DNA of 64,000 bases from Henckelia pumila (Eukaryota; Streptophyta; Magnoliopsida; Lamiales; Gesneriaceae): NCBI RefSeq assembly GCF_033568475.1, contig NC_133121.1:5146001-5210000 (forward strand), in the 5' to 3' direction. The position numbers and the translations under genes were made by a program. How positions within the stretch are numbered: the first letter of the stretch is position 1; every line of letters starts with the position of its first letter. The notes below the pieces were generated by a model that saw nothing but the letters and a program-made list of their open reading frames with translations, did not search any database and had not been told where the DNA came from. Shown piece after piece: positions 1 to 13,085 of the stretch.

Positions 1-3000
1 ATTGTACATAACTTGAAATAAATTATACATGTATTATTTTATTCAGCAATTTGTGGATTATCGCGTACTTTTGCTGAGTTGGCGTCGATTCTAGTTGATT
101 AGTGTTCAACTATTGTAGCTCATAAGATTTGAGTGGACCGACTGTGATTGTATTGACTTGCGGTTAGTCTAGGTGTTTTCCTAGGATTGACCTAGTTAGT
201 CAGTGGACTAAGATGATGCTAGTGATGAGTGGACTCATCTGGAGGCATAAAGGATATTGTTCGGTTTAGAACATTGGGCTTGTTCTAGGTTGTTTTCCTT
301 AGAACAGTAGGTTGTCTGACCTTGTTAGGTTGAGACTTGTGATGTTGGATTTCATCCAAATGCCAGGTCAAGTATATACCGAGAGTTGTGGACTATGACA
401 ATGACTAGACGTGATGGGGCACGACCCTATGCCAGTGTGACTCTGGGAGTCTTTGTACTTCAGAGGTTACCTGGGAGCCTTTGTGCTAGGGGATTTGGAA
501 GTGGGGAGGCTACTCAGTCTAGGGATTTGGCAGTTGTCACAACACTGTATGACCTTGGATTAGATATCAAGTTTGATATCGATGGTACGATATCGTCTGG
601 TAAGCCAAAGATATATGTTAAGCTTTCTGCCGAGGAACCAGTCTTGGAGGTATTTCCTTGACGAGTGTATGCTTTGAGCAGATAAATTTTGACCTTTGAG
701 TTACTGCTAGACGTGTGGATCTAGTAGGAGGACGGAATTCTACCAGCAGTGACTAGGGGTTGTCATCGAAGTTGCGAATAGAGTTTCATTGTGATAGGAA
801 TCATCCAAGATATTGGATGGGATGTTGTTTTAAGACTTCGACTCGAATGCGAGGACTAATCCGTGATGATGGACTTCATCGGTGTTGGAATTATATCAAG
901 ATGCTAAGGATTGTATAAGCACTAGTTGAGATTTGAGGGAAGCATGACCTATAACCGTGAAGCCTTGGTTGTTGTCCAGATGGGTTATCGAGGTAAGCTA
1001 CCTTAGTCTTAAATTGTTGTACAATCTTGGCAGGGGATATGATCAGGAGCGTGTCCAGAAATTGGGAGAATCTTTGGAATACTTTAGTAACGATTCTTGG
1101 ACTTGACGAGCCGTGCAGTTCATTCTGAATGAACGAGGCAAGGACAGTGAATTCAATGTTTGCGCTAAGTACTGTCTGATGTTTTCAGAAGTTGGGCATA
1201 GGATTTTCCATGGGATGGAGATGATTTTGGCTGACAAGATCGCGAGAAAAACTTGGGCTTAGTTTGTCTTGATGTTGGATTTGGGTGAACAAGACAACGG
1301 CTAGTAGTGGTAAGTGGTACAGGATTTGTGCTAATGACTACTAGTGGATTTTGGCTAATCCTGTCAGAGTTAGGTTGATTAAGTTCAGTAAGCGAGACAG
1401 CTGTCGGTGGCAAGGCACGAGATTGTGTCAATGGGCTACTAATAGCTATTGTTCGATTATCGAGCATAGGTTTGTTGAAACCAAAAAGATTTGGGTATTC
1501 CAGTGTTTGGAATAGGAGACTTGTGACATCCGAGTCAAGAGTACTAACCGGGCCATGTAGGTTAGATGGTCAGTGACAGTGATGGTATAATCTGACAAGT
1601 GTGAGCTTACATAGATCGACGAGTTCGATTGGTTGAGACAATCAGGATCGATCGGGATGTAGAGATCGAGAAATGCTTGGGATAGTATTTGGTCGCTTAA
1701 TGCTTAAAAGATGAGTACTTAGTACAATCTCGGAGCGGGTTTTGCTTTGGAGTCTCTAGGTTTGCCAGAGATGAATTTACTGGAAGATTATAGTTAACTT
1801 GTATGGTCAAGTTAAGTGTAAACTTGGCAGGAGACTATTGAAGGAATTGGTAACTCCTCGAATAATACCTTTGTGATGATGTCTTAAGTATACCGTTGGG
1901 TTTGAGATCCAACGAGAATGTGTACTCGAACGGACATCAGTTGTCTGATTGTAAGGTGTGACATTGGTTGTGATCTAGTTCTCGAGATCCGACAGAACCT
2001 GTCACTAGTTTTCAGTATGTGGTGCGTGAGATCATTGGAATGATCGAGGCAGTCGTAGATCGACTTAGTGACCAACAAGATTGTTGTGGAAATCGAAGAC
2101 TCGCAAGGTAGCGATGAAGCAATTTTGTTCTTTCAAGTCGACAAGTCACATTTGTGCAGACTGTTGTCAAGGATATTGCGTTTCAACAAGGGACGACGAT
2201 CAAGGATGTTGTGTGACAAGTTACTTAAGGGTACGCGTTTTCCTGGAGTGACTAGGGAAATGATGAATTAGTCTTTTTCATTGCTGAGGCCGATGCGTCC
2301 AGCAAGGGAACGATTTGACTATTGAAAAACCATTGGGATTTAGTTTCCAGGGTCATTGTGTTCAACCTTGGTAGGTTAGGACGAGCGATGAGGGTATCAT
2401 CAGAGACTCCAAGTTGAGTTATACCAAGAGCTTGCAACTGTCGAGTTTTGAGACGGGATAGGAAGCGTTTCCATATGTCTGTGTACTGTGGAATGTCCCA
2501 GTCGAGCATATTGGTGGGAGCTTGCCTTAGTTTTGATGAGCGCACAGTGATTGCGAGTATGTATAACTATCGGGAGGATGTCCATCGATTGAATTCATGG
2601 GTGAATGAACTAGGGCTGAGATGATGTTGATCATCAGCGGTGGAATGATTTCCATTGCAGCTTATGTGTAGCTTTGCAAGCAAGTGACTAGGAGATGACT
2701 TAGCGTCATTATTGGCAAGTGATGATGGTTTCATCATAGAACGGTGCTGAGATATACTAAGAAACATGAATTGTGTTTGGTACTAGACTGAATGGTCTGA
2801 GTTTCCCAGTATCTGCTTCGGTGGAGCATGGGGAAGATAGTCAGTCTATGGGATCATGTGGAGCAGTTATGTTGTAGTAGGAACCTGTGTCAACTAAATT
2901 CTCTTGAAGATAATAAGGGCCTTGTTGTGACAACACAGTGTTGGGAATGACGTTTTCTAACTAGAGGTGTTGAGCACTGAGAACTTTTGGGGATCATTAG

Positions 3001-3393
3001 ATGATTAGATTTGATTTGTGATTCGAATTATGATGTAAACCAGTCAGGTTATGACTTGGTCTTGGTCAGTTTGAGATTTTACTTGGGATGATGATCTTGA
3101 TCAAGTGGGTGTTTATGTCCCTCGTGATCAGTGAGATCGTGGATACGACAAAAGACGTATCAGTGCTGTGATACGCTAGTATCATGGAAGATTGATTAAC
3201 ATCAAGTAACGCAGTGGTGATCAGCTAGGAGAATGTTATTGTGGTTTAGCATTCATGCAGCTAGTAGATGAAAACGACAAGAGTCTGAGTACGTCGGAAG
3301 CTATTTCGACCAGATACTCAAGCGAGGGTTTCTAATACGTTCTCGAGGTTTTACCCTAGATTTCGAGGACGAAATCTTTTAAGGGGGAGAGAA
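1..3393 (+). pseudogene. Decayed 3' part of a Ty3/gypsy polyprotein
   Basis: No long reading frame survives. The assignment rests mainly on the right edge: just before the LTR the sequence reads as the usual C-terminal tail of plant gypsy polyproteins (a phenylalanine-arginine-glycine-arginine-asparagine stretch from 'tttcgaggacgaaatc'). A purine-rich tract, 'aagggggagagaa', follows and fits a polypurine tract. A stretch near 520-600 loosely resembles RNase H text, but too many changes exist to be sure. The left end of the element lies outside the window. Nothing here can encode an active protein. Confidence 0.6.
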
Positions 3394-3546
3394 TGTAGTG
3401 ATCCGTATCCGTAAATTGAGATTAATGAATGATTAATCATGTAATCATGTTTAGATTAAGTAAAACATGATTAAGGAAGTTTATGTTGGATTAACGGACT
3501 TCAGAAATGAGCTCAGAATGATAGAAACTAATCCGGTAGGCCAGGC

Positions 3547-3815
3547 AGAACGGACGCTCCGTTGCAAGGAACGGACGTTCCGTTGGCGATTGGAAGCTCC
3601 GATGGAGATCAGAAGCTCCTATCGGGACTACGTCATGCATGACGCATGAGAACGGAAGCAACGATCGGGAACGGAGGTTCCGATCTCCCTTATACAAAGT
3701 CAACCAGTACAATTTTGACACGTGGCAGATAAATATATTCGGAAGCTCCAATGGCATGATCGGACGTTCCGATCCAGGAACGGACGTTGCGATCCAGGAA
3801 CGGACGTTCCGATCG
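3547..3815 (+). repeat. Array of short near-palindromic units in LTR U3
   Basis: Six or so variants of GGAACGGACGTTCCGATC lie between these points (near 3547, 3569, 3665, 3757, 3777 and 3797). They sit just upstream of a TATA box. The unit arms GGAAC and GTTCC are complementary. Equivalent units (ATCGGAGCGTCCGATC type) occupy the same relative place in the related solo LTR at 27,127-27,297, so the array is a conserved LTR feature. A role as transcription-factor sites is inference. Confidence 0.7.
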
Positions 3816-3820
3816 ATGCC

Positions 3821-3830
3821 TATAAATATG
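3821..3830 (+). promoter_or_regulatory. TATA box of the gypsy LTR
   Basis: TATAAATATG lies immediately 3' of the palindromic array, the usual position of the LTR promoter. The related solo LTR has TATAAATAG at the matching place on the other strand (about 27,113-27,121). Confidence 0.6.
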
Positions 3831-4909
3831 AGGTCTGAGCTACTTATTTCTTGCCAATTCCAAGTTCCTCTCCTTCGCCTAGTAGCTCTATTTTGGGCTT
3901 TGGGTACTCTTATTTTAGAGTTGGAGTAAGGAAAATATTTTAGTATAGATAGACAGTGTCTGACATAGTAGCGGGGTAGTGCTAGTGTAGCGAAGCAATG
4001 CTCGAGGCTGTGGAGCTGCAGCAGGGGTGTGCCCCTAGTTGCAGGATAGTCGCCATCAGTGGGCTGACGATGGACGCAGGTATAGCTATGGTCTCCTTAA
4101 ATTATTTAGGAGTATGCAATAGCTTAGTTAAGGCTTTTAGAGCTTAATGAATGATGCATGGATATTTGCATTGTAGAGTTGATGATAGGCTTGGAACCTA
4201 GATTGGGACTGCTAGGACTGCCTGTAGTAAGGTACGTAAGTACTGACTAAGATAGCCAGCGGGTTCATATGCTTATATGTTGCATTTGTGTGTCATATTA
4301 TTATGCAGCATGTGCATATCATATTGTGCATGTCCATCTTTTGAGATGAGCCATGTAGGGTCGCTCAGCTCTGTTTGGACGGTTGATGTCTAGGGCCCAG
4401 TGACTGACAGGTCATGGGTGGCTAGCATCGGGGGGCACGGCCCACGTCCAATACGAATGAGCAGTGTGCACAGGGTTTTGCTCCCTGGGTTGCATCACTC
4501 ATGTCCTAGGCGCCATTACTGAGCAGTTATATACAGTTATCCCGATATGGATACCCGATCATTGCATGCATCATATTTGTATGTTTTGCCCTGTGCTTTC
4601 GTATTGAGCTTAGAGCTCACGTCCAGTCTTTTTTGTATACCTGGACACCCCATTCGACGGGGCAGTTGTAGGTGCAGGTTTGAGCACCGGGAGCTTGGAA
4701 TAGCCAGTGACCAGTGAAGACAGCAGGATTAGCTGTAGGTTTTGCCCTTTAGGCTTATTTATTCGATTGAGTTGTATAATCGAATTTATTTAACCGGTTG
4801 TATTCTGCCGATTTGCTTTTATTTAAGTCTTCCGCAGCGATTTATTTAATGCATGTTTAATTATGCTCTTAACTCTGATTAGGTAGTGGATCCGGGTTGG
4901 ATCGCTACA

Positions 4910-7482
4910 AGAATTCACGAAAAACCAACAATAGGTATCATATTCGTGGTCTGTTTAATTGTTTGAGTTGTATTTTTATCTTTCGAGAATTGCAAATTTG
5001 TTGTATTTGACACAGTATTGTGAGATTGTGAATACTGTACGACTTTCAATATTTGACATGGGAAATATATATAGATTTATAAAATTAATTCCGTGTTTCT
5101 ATGCCTTTTGATGAGTCTTTTGCTTTCCATCTAAAAGCACTCCAATTTTGGAAGTGTAATTTTGGTTTGAGGTTTGATTCACATTGCAAATCAATTTCAT
5201 TGCTTGCATGTTCATTGTATTCTTGAATCACGTTAATCACATGCTTTGATTTTGCATTTTTTGTTTTATTATTTTTATTGCTAATATTTACTTATTTATT
5301 TTTAGCAAACTGCCAATATTTATTAATTACCTCAAAAATTTACTTCACCATCATATAATTAATATAATTGTAAATTTTTAATATATTATTTATTACTTTT
5401 CTCAATGAATATATTATTCTCTCAAAATATTTATTTAATTTTTAATCTATTAATAGTTATTCAGAATTTTAATTCACTGCCATATACTTAATATAATTCT
5501 AAATTTTTTATATATTATTTATTAATTTCCTCAATGAATATATTATTGTCTCAAAATGTTTATAAATATTAATTTACATATCTTGAAGTCCACAAAGTGG
5601 ATCCACGAAAAATTCACGTTTTTTTTAATCAAAAATACTATTTTATTATATATTTAATAAACACATTATTTGACACGGAAATTTAGATCATTAAGTACGA
5701 TATTATATATTGTAAAACATATTTGACATGGAAAATCTTATAAAATCATGTCAAATAATGATTTATTTTAATTATTTTTATTTTTATAATATAATAATTG
5801 TTTAATAATATTTTCAACGTGATTGTAAAACTATTATTTACTTATAATTATAACGAATAATTTTGACAATCAAATATATAAGTTTTTAATTCAATATAAT
5901 GTATTTCAATAATTTTATAATAATGTATTTTCATTTCGAAATTAAAATTTAATTTTTCAATTTAAAACATATTGTCACACATATCTAAAATATGAACGGA
6001 ATATCTAACTCAATCTTCACATACTACATGGAACTTGGTTTTTGCAACTACTAGAAGGTTGAAAACAATGGATCACGTGAATGCAGGAGATCATATCCCC
6101 ATGAATATTGTCAATAATACGTCGCACATTGAAAGCACAAAACATGTCAGTTACTTTCAGTTTCATGCTACTAACCATTTTAATAAAAACTAAAACTTTT
6201 ATTGTTATCAATATAGATATTAGTATTATGTTCAATCTTAGACATGACAAGACTTTCATTTATCAATAAAAGATACGTGAATATATAAAATTATTTTATT
6301 ATGTTACTTACTCGTCATCTATTGTGTTATGCAAAACACACATTTCTAGCTCCATCTCTTATAGTGTTGAAAGACGTCGATTGTTGTCATTGAATCAACG
6401 TAAAATAAGACAATCTATAACCGAAGAACAACGACAATCTTATCTCGCTCGACGTTGATTAAGATATCAAACGAGAATAATGGATTTGAGATCTTTCAAT
6501 ACTACTTCACATGAACGTACGATATCCAATAAAATATTATTTTTATATTTAATCTGTTTATTTTATTTCTTTAAATTTTCTCAAATTATTGCACCATATA
6601 TCATTTATTTAAAATACAAAAATAAATATTGCTTCAATTATTTGACATACAAGAAATTTCAAATCTCCATATATTTTTGGACAGATCAACAACAACGTTG
6701 GAGATTGGCACAACGTAATAGACGACGATCAATGAATGAGAAAGCAAGAAGCAATTATTTAGCCCATCGTCATACAACTTACCAAAGAGGGAGACAAGCA
6801 TCTACTCATTCCAAATAACAATTTAATTACACAAAACACAGGAATTTCAGAATCAACTCATAACATCAGTGAACGATGTAAGTACGTTTTACAATATATA
6901 ATATTGTTTTCACATTTTTCTTTTAAAAAAATTATATTCATTAGTTTGTTTATCCTAAAAAAATTTAATTTTTAACCTTTTAAGTATTGATACAATTACG
7001 GTGCGACAAACATGTCGGTTGGAACCAATACCTTATCACATCTTAACATCAAATTTGAGCGTGAAAATGCTAACACCATCAACAACCAACAAATGATGTT
7101 ATTCAAGGTCATTTATCAAATTCAATAAATAATTACTTCAATATATATGTATATATATGTTACATATATATATGTTTTAATACAATTTCACCTCACGTTT
7201 CACATATATAATTTTTACATAAACTTTAGGTGATGTCATTCACATATGCATTAGAAAATGTTGGTTCTAACTATATGATTTGACATGCATACAAGTATGC
7301 ATATATTATTGAGTTCAAATAATTAATTTATTTGTAAATAACTACAGGGAAACAATGTAGTCGGTAACATACTTGGATATCTACATCCACGTCGATATCA
7401 TAACATATCAAGGAGTTTTAATGAGAATCAACAACATAATAGATGGATTTTACCTCAATCAACAATCTATCTACATTGTCAA
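4910..7482 (+). mobile_element. Truncated Helitron copy (copy 1)
   Basis: This stretch aligns almost base for base with about 19,056-21,690 of the second Helitron. It includes the same AT-rich introns and the small arginine-rich N-terminal exons of the Rep/helicase gene (near 6,357-6,535 and 6,685-6,820). An alignable start of the main Rep exon begins near 7,345. Similarity stops near 7,482-7,490 inside that exon, and the Rep and helicase domains are missing. The left edge is cut by the gypsy LTR. It is non-coding apart from exon remnants that contain stops. Confidence 0.85.
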
Positions 7483-8524
7483 TTATTATGAGTTTCACAT
7501 TATCCCACCCTACCCATGTGCTTTATACTTTGTGACATGCATCTTGTTTAAATTAGATTTAAATATTATGATGTTTGTGATGTGATGCCTATTTACATAT
7601 ATGTTACATTAGTTATTCCAATGGTTGGACATTGATTAATTAAATCATGAGATGATTTAATTAAATAATTAGAGTTTAAAAAACTTTAATTATTATAATG
7701 AGTGGGAGAAGGATATATGACAATAAATCATACGGTCTCCCCTATTAACCAAAGAAATGTGAGATTTAAATGGCGCCTAGTGACGCATATGACGTCCTCC
7801 CTAAGGAAGATTTTCATTTAAATCAAAATTCAAGGCTTAATTTTCGAAAGGATAAGATTTTTTAATTCGGTTCATAATTTTCCTACCCTAAGGCAGCAGT
7901 TATGGATTGAATTTTAAAATCTGAAATGGTGGGTCACACTTATATGGATGCAAATAAATAGTTTAAATGCATCTAGGCTAAATTAAACGGTAATTAATAA
8001 ATAAAAGGGAAAATAAGTTTTTTGGTCCATTAACTTATCTATGTCTTAGTTTTGGTTCACTAACTTTTCCAATTTGGGTTTTGATACACTAAATTTGTAT
8101 TTTTAGTGTTGTTTTGGTCCAATGACATACGTGTCAACTTCTGATTGGTCCAAAATGATGACGTGGACCAATCAGAAGCTGACACATATGTAGTTGGACC
8201 AAAAAATACTAAAAATACAAAGTTAGTGTATCAAAACCCACATCAAAAAAGTTAATGGACCAAAATCCAAAGGGGTTAAAGTAATTGGACTAAAAAACTT
8301 ATTTTCCCTAAATAAAATTGAAGATATGAGATATCTTAGTGTTTTTTTTATTAATAGAGATAATCTCAATTTATTCATCATTTAATTTGACCAACCCTAA
8401 GGTGGCTTATTATTTGTGAGAATAAATTTCCAAGGAATTGGTAGGATAAATATAAATGTAGCATGCATGTTATTTATAATTCCTAAATTATTTTACATGA
8501 TATGATATCCATTCGATTAATTAA
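7483..8524 (+). other. Probable 5' leader of copia C, with a MITE inside
   Basis: Apart from the MITE at 8,007-8,308, this is AT-rich non-coding DNA between the truncated Helitron and the copia C gag start. By position it should be the leader of copia C, possibly with LTR remains. I see no TG...CA ends or primer-binding site, so the 5' end of copia C is not defined. Confidence 0.35.
8007..8308. mobile_element. Mutator-type MITE with 9-bp target duplication
   Basis: The element is 302 bp and opens GGGAAAATAAGTTTTTTGG. Its right end is the near-perfect inverse of this. It is flanked on both sides by the 9-bp direct repeat taaataaaa (7,998-8,006 and 8,309-8,317). Nine-bp duplications are characteristic of Mutator-like elements. 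It has no coding capacity. Related but distinct elements lie at 29,102, 50,013 and 50,758. Confidence 0.9.
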
Positions 8525-11500
8525 ATGTCACTCTATATTTTAATTCCAACAATCATGTCTACTAGTCATGTTCTTGCTTTACTAAATGAAAGGTTGATTG
8601 GTGAAAACTTTTTGAAATGGAAAAGTACCATTGAAATTGCATTTGTCTTTGAAAACCTCAAGTTTTTATTGACGGAGGAGTGTCCTCCGGAGCCCCATTT
8701 GAATGATGCTCGTACTGTACGGGAAATATATGATCGATGGGTTGTAGCAAACAATAAAGCTAAAAGCTATATGTTGGCTGGAATGAACCATGTGCTTAGG
8801 ATGAAGCACGAACATGCAGAGAGTGCTTATGAGATAATGGGTTATCTGCAAGCCATGTTTGGACAACAGTCTAGTCAATTTAAGCATGAGGCAAATGTTG
8901 CTGAAAGCAATCCATCTTCTTTCAAATCTAGTTTGAAAAGGAAGAAAAAATGGGAAAGGAAAGGGAACCATTAAAAAACCCAAAGGAATATGTTTTCACT
9001 GTGGGGTTGAAGGCCATTGGAAGATAAACTGTACTAAGTATCTCGATGACGTAAAGGAGAAGAATAAAGATAAATTTGATTTACTTGTTCTAGAATCTTG
9101 CTTAGTAACTCATGTTTCTACTATATGGATAGTTGATTTGGGAGCTACTAATCACGTGTGTTCTTCAATACAGCTACTTGATTCTTATGAAGAACTTGTT
9201 GAGGGGTCTTTCACTATGAGAGTTGGCAATGGGGCAGTGGTTTCGGCAAAACCAGTGTGAGAAGTTAAACTTAGTTTTGTTAATAAACATTTGGTTTTGA
9301 AAAATTTTTATTTTGTTCCGGGTTTTTGGAGGAACTTAATTTCCGTTTCGAATTTGCATGAACAATTTTATTCCTTTTTTTTAATAATAATAAGATTGTT
9401 ATTTTGAGAAGTGGGCGTATGATTTGTACTGCATTTATGGAAAATGGATTGTATGTTCTGAAACCAAATGAACATACACTGCTAAATGTTGAAATGTTTA
9501 AAGTAGATCATCTTAAATCAAAAAGGCAAAATGTTTCTAATGAAGATAAAACATATCTATGGTACCTAAGGTTAGGACATATTTCCTTATAAAGATTGAA
9601 GAGACTAGTAAAGGATGGCCCTTTAAGAGAGCTAAATGTTGGCACTCTACCTATTTGTGAATCTTGTCTAGAAGAAAAAATAACTAAAAAACCTTTAATA
9701 GCAAAGGGCAATAGGGTCAAGGAACCACTAGAACTAATACATAGTGATGTATGTGGTCCCATGACTACACAAGCTAGAGGTGGTTATGAGTACTTTGTCA
9801 CTTTAATTGATGATTACTCAAGATATGGATACGTTTATGTTATGCATAGAAAATCCGAGACTTTTGGAAAGTTCAAAGAATTTCATGCGGAATCCGAAAG
9901 ACAACTAGGTAAACCTTTGAAGTGTCTTTGATCTGATCGAGGTGGCGAGTATCTTGATACTGAATTCAAAGATTATTTGCTAGAGCATGGTATATTGTAC
10001 CAACTCATAGCGTCTAGTACCCCACAGCAAAGTGGTGTTGCTGAAAGGAGAAATCGTACTTTGCGTGATATGGTGAGATCCATGATGAGCTACTCATCAC
10101 TGCCAATCTCTTTTTGAGGTTATGCAATAGAGACGGCAACATACATCTGTGCCATCTAAGTCAATCCACAAGACGCCTCTAGAGTTATGGAATGGGAGAA
10201 AACCTAGTTTATCTCATTTTCACATATGGGGTGTCCAACACATGTGTTGGAAGGAAAGACTGGAAAATTTCATCCACGTTCAAAAGTGTGTTTGTTTGTT
10301 GGATACGCCAAAGGGACGAGAGGAGGTTGGTTTTACGATCTTGAAGATAAGAAGGTAATTATTTCAAATAATTTCATCTTTCTTGAAGAGGATTACATGA
10401 CCAACTTCAAGCCTCAAATTAAAATTATACTCGAGGAGTTACTAAATGATGAGATCATTAAATGTCCAACAAAATTTATCAAAGAAACCATTACTGATTC
10501 CACTGATTCGAGTCAGGTCATGCCACCTAGACGTAGTGGGATGGTAATGAGACTACCTGTCCGTTATCGTCAAGAGGAATAGGTAAATGTTTCCATTACT
10601 GATGGGGTGGAAGATGATCCATTGTCATTCAAACGTGCAATGGAGGACTCTAACAAAGAGAGGTGGCTTGAAGCAATGAAACAAGAAATAGAGTCGATGT
10701 ATTCCAATTCAATCTGTGTTCTTGTAGATCCACCGGAAAAGGTTAGACCTATAGGGTGTAATGGATCTACAAGAGGAAAAGAGGTGTAGATGGGAAAGTG
10801 GAGACTTTCAAAGCAAGGATAGTATCAAAGGGTTATACCCAAAAGGAAAGAGTCGATTATTTAGAGACTTTCTCTCCTCTAGTCATGCTAAAATCCATCC
10901 ACATATTAATTTCAATTGCTGCTCATTTTGACTATAAAATATGGAAGATGGATGTCAAGACTGCTTTTTTGAATGACCATCTAGACGAGGAAATATATAT
11001 GCAGCAACCAGAGGGTTTTATAGCCCAAGGCCAAGAACAAAAAGTTTGCAAATTGCTTAGATCTATTTACGGACTAAAGCAAGCCTCTAGATCATGGAAC
11101 CATAAATTTGATGAAACAATAAAGTCCTATGGGTTTGATCAAAGTGTTGATGAGCCTTGTGTATACAAGCACATCGAATATGGTAAAGTGGTATTTATTG
11201 TGCTTTACATAGACGATATTCTACTTATTGTGAATGATGTGGAAAAATTGTCTATGGTAAAGGGTTGGCTAGCCAAGCAATTCCAAATGAAAGATTTTGG
11301 AGAAGAAAATTACATTCTTGGAATTCGAATTGTTCGAGATCGCAAGAATAAATTGTTGGCATTGTCTCAAGCAACTTATATTGATAAGATGTTATTACGT
11401 TATAGAATGCAAGATTCCAAGAAGGGTTTCCTACCAACCCGACATGGGGTCTTCCTCTCCAAGGAGCAGTGTCCAAAGACACCTCAAGAGGTTGAGGACA

Positions 11501-11745
11501 TGAGACGTGTTCCCTATGCCTCTGCAGTAGGCAGCCTCATGTGCGCGATGTTGTGCACAAGTCCAGACATTTGTTATGTTGTAGGGATAGTCAGTCGTTT
11601 CCAATCAAATCCTGGTATGGATCATTGGACAGCGGTAAAGAACGTTCTCAAGTATCTTCAAAGAACGACCAATATATGCTTATCTATTAAGGTGAAGACC
11701 TCAAAATAGACGATTACACTGATTCTGATTTTCAATCAAACAGAG
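8525..11745 (+). pseudogene. Copia C gag-pol, broken (Ty1/copia)
   Basis: Domains occur in copia order: gag (8,525-8,974), a CCHC zinc knuckle in another frame near 8,990-9,030, protease (reads VDLGATNHVC, so the catalytic DSGA has become DLGA), integrase with the SDRGG motif after a stop at 9,929, and reverse transcriptase at 10,607-11,709. RT carries KMDVKTAF and YIDD, both catalytic motifs intact. At least three frame shifts (near 8,970, 10,149-10,226 and 10,760) and several stops break it. Sequence resembling the first residues of RNase H is visible after the stop at 11,709 and ends near 11,745, where unrelated inverted-repeat DNA begins. Its protein sequence is close to copia B, suggesting the same lineage. 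It cannot be active. Confidence 0.92.
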
Positions 11746-11888
11746 ACACACAAACCTCCACTTTTCTTTAAAAATACTCTTTTACTCTTGACACCTCAAC
11801 TCTCTTATACCTCATCACACACATCAAAATACTTTCTTTTACTTTCGACCATTGGCTCATAAAATTTCCTCTTCCTTTTAAATTTTGA

Positions 11889-13085
11889 AAGGACATCATG
11901 ATTCAAAGGCCTACATCAATACTCTGTCTTCCTCATGGGAGGTGCATCATGACCTGAGAGCCTTCATTCACACTTCGTCTAGTGGAGGGACATCATGACT
12001 CAATGACCTACATCCACACCCTGTCTTCCTCTCGGGAGGGATATCATGACCAAAGAACCTAGATCCACACTCCGTCAACCTTAGGGGTGTTCATTCGGTC
12101 CAAACCGAACCGAACCGAACCAAACCAAACCAAACCAAACCAAACCGAATCGAACCGAATGGTTCGGTTCGGTTAAAAACCGAATTTTTTTCAGTTTTTC
12201 GGTTCGGTCTAACCGAATTTACATTTAGTTATTAATAAAAGCAAATAAAAAATTAATTTATTTAAAAATAAAAAAATCGATTTTTGGCTTGGTTTGGTTC
12301 GGTTCGGGGAACCGATCGAAAAAAACCGAACCGAAAACCAAAAATCCAAAAATCGAAAAAGAAACCGAGTTTTCGGTTTAAATCAAATTTTCGATTTTGG
12401 CTCGATTCGAGCGGTTAACGAAACTGTGAACACCCTTAGTCAACCTCTTAGAAACTTTGCCACAAGCCATAAAAATTACTTTACCCTTTTCTTTTCCTCA
12501 AAATTCAACACACAAAATACCAAGGAAATACACAACACAAAAACACACCAAAAACCACACACACACACGCACACACACTACACACCAAAAATATACAACA
12601 ATTACACTAAACATAACACAATACACACCCATACACACATCACACGGAATAAAATACCCACACACACCGTACTGGACAACCCCCAAAACACACACTACAC
12701 ACAGTACACGCACACGCTCACACACACAAAGTACAGACACAAGCACACAATTTACACACACACACACATACACACACTATTTCACACATATACACATGCA
12801 CCCACTGTACACGTATAAAATATGTGTGCTGTTCACGTATACGTACTATATATGTGAATAGTAACTATATACCAACCGTATTTTTGCGTATAGACTCACT
12901 TTTACACCTTCAAACTTTTATATACACGTAGATCTATCAAAATAACACCTTTTATCAACCAAATCGTATCAAATTCACTTTGAAAAATATATGACTTTAC
13001 CAATGAGTCAAAGACACCGATTAAAACTTTCCTTTGAATGTAGGGATCGAGGATTTGGAGATGATTCAAGGATCGACAGTTGGAG
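11889..13085 (+). repeat. Left arm of large inverted repeat 1
   Basis: The reverse complement of this arm matches 13,590-14,465. Landmarks in order are four roughly 50-bp tandem units containing catcatgac, the segment ctccgtcaacct, a CA-rich tract (12,540-12,800), a tatac-rich block, and an inner segment starting ctttgaaaaatatatgac. The arm is longer than its partner because a 357-bp hAT MITE (12,082-12,438) inserted into it. The long His/Thr-rich frames in the CA tract are low-complexity artefacts. Confidence 0.85.
12082..12438. mobile_element. hAT-type MITE with 8-bp target duplication
   Basis: Ends are TAGGGGTGTTCA and TGAACACCCTTA, inverted with one mismatch. Both flanks carry gtcaacct (12,074-12,081 and 12,439-12,446). 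The other arm of the inverted repeat keeps the unoccupied site with one gtcaacct near 14,272-14,285, which confirms both the boundaries and the 8-bp duplication typical of hAT elements. The interior is rich in ggttcggtt repeats and has no coding capacity. Confidence 0.92.

Larger units (their letters stand above)
3394..4909 (+). mobile_element. 3' LTR of the Ty3/gypsy element
   Basis: The LTR starts TGTAGTGATCC directly after the polypurine tract and ends GGATCGCTACA, giving imperfect inverted ends. It is 1,516 bp long. A diverged relative lies in the opposite orientation at 25,986-27,371, sharing the terminal 'gatccactacctaatcag' block. To its right the sequence switches abruptly to Helitron sequence that is uninterrupted at the matching point in the second Helitron copy (about 19,056), so the element inserted into a Helitron. 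The partner LTR and target duplication are outside the window. Confidence 0.85.

Noticed and set aside
12294..12861. Long His/Thr-rich frames and the Cys/Val-rich frame opposite them
   Set aside because: They are translations of the CA/GT-rich tract in the palindrome arm; no codon bias, no domain, and frame is kept only because the repeat lacks stops.
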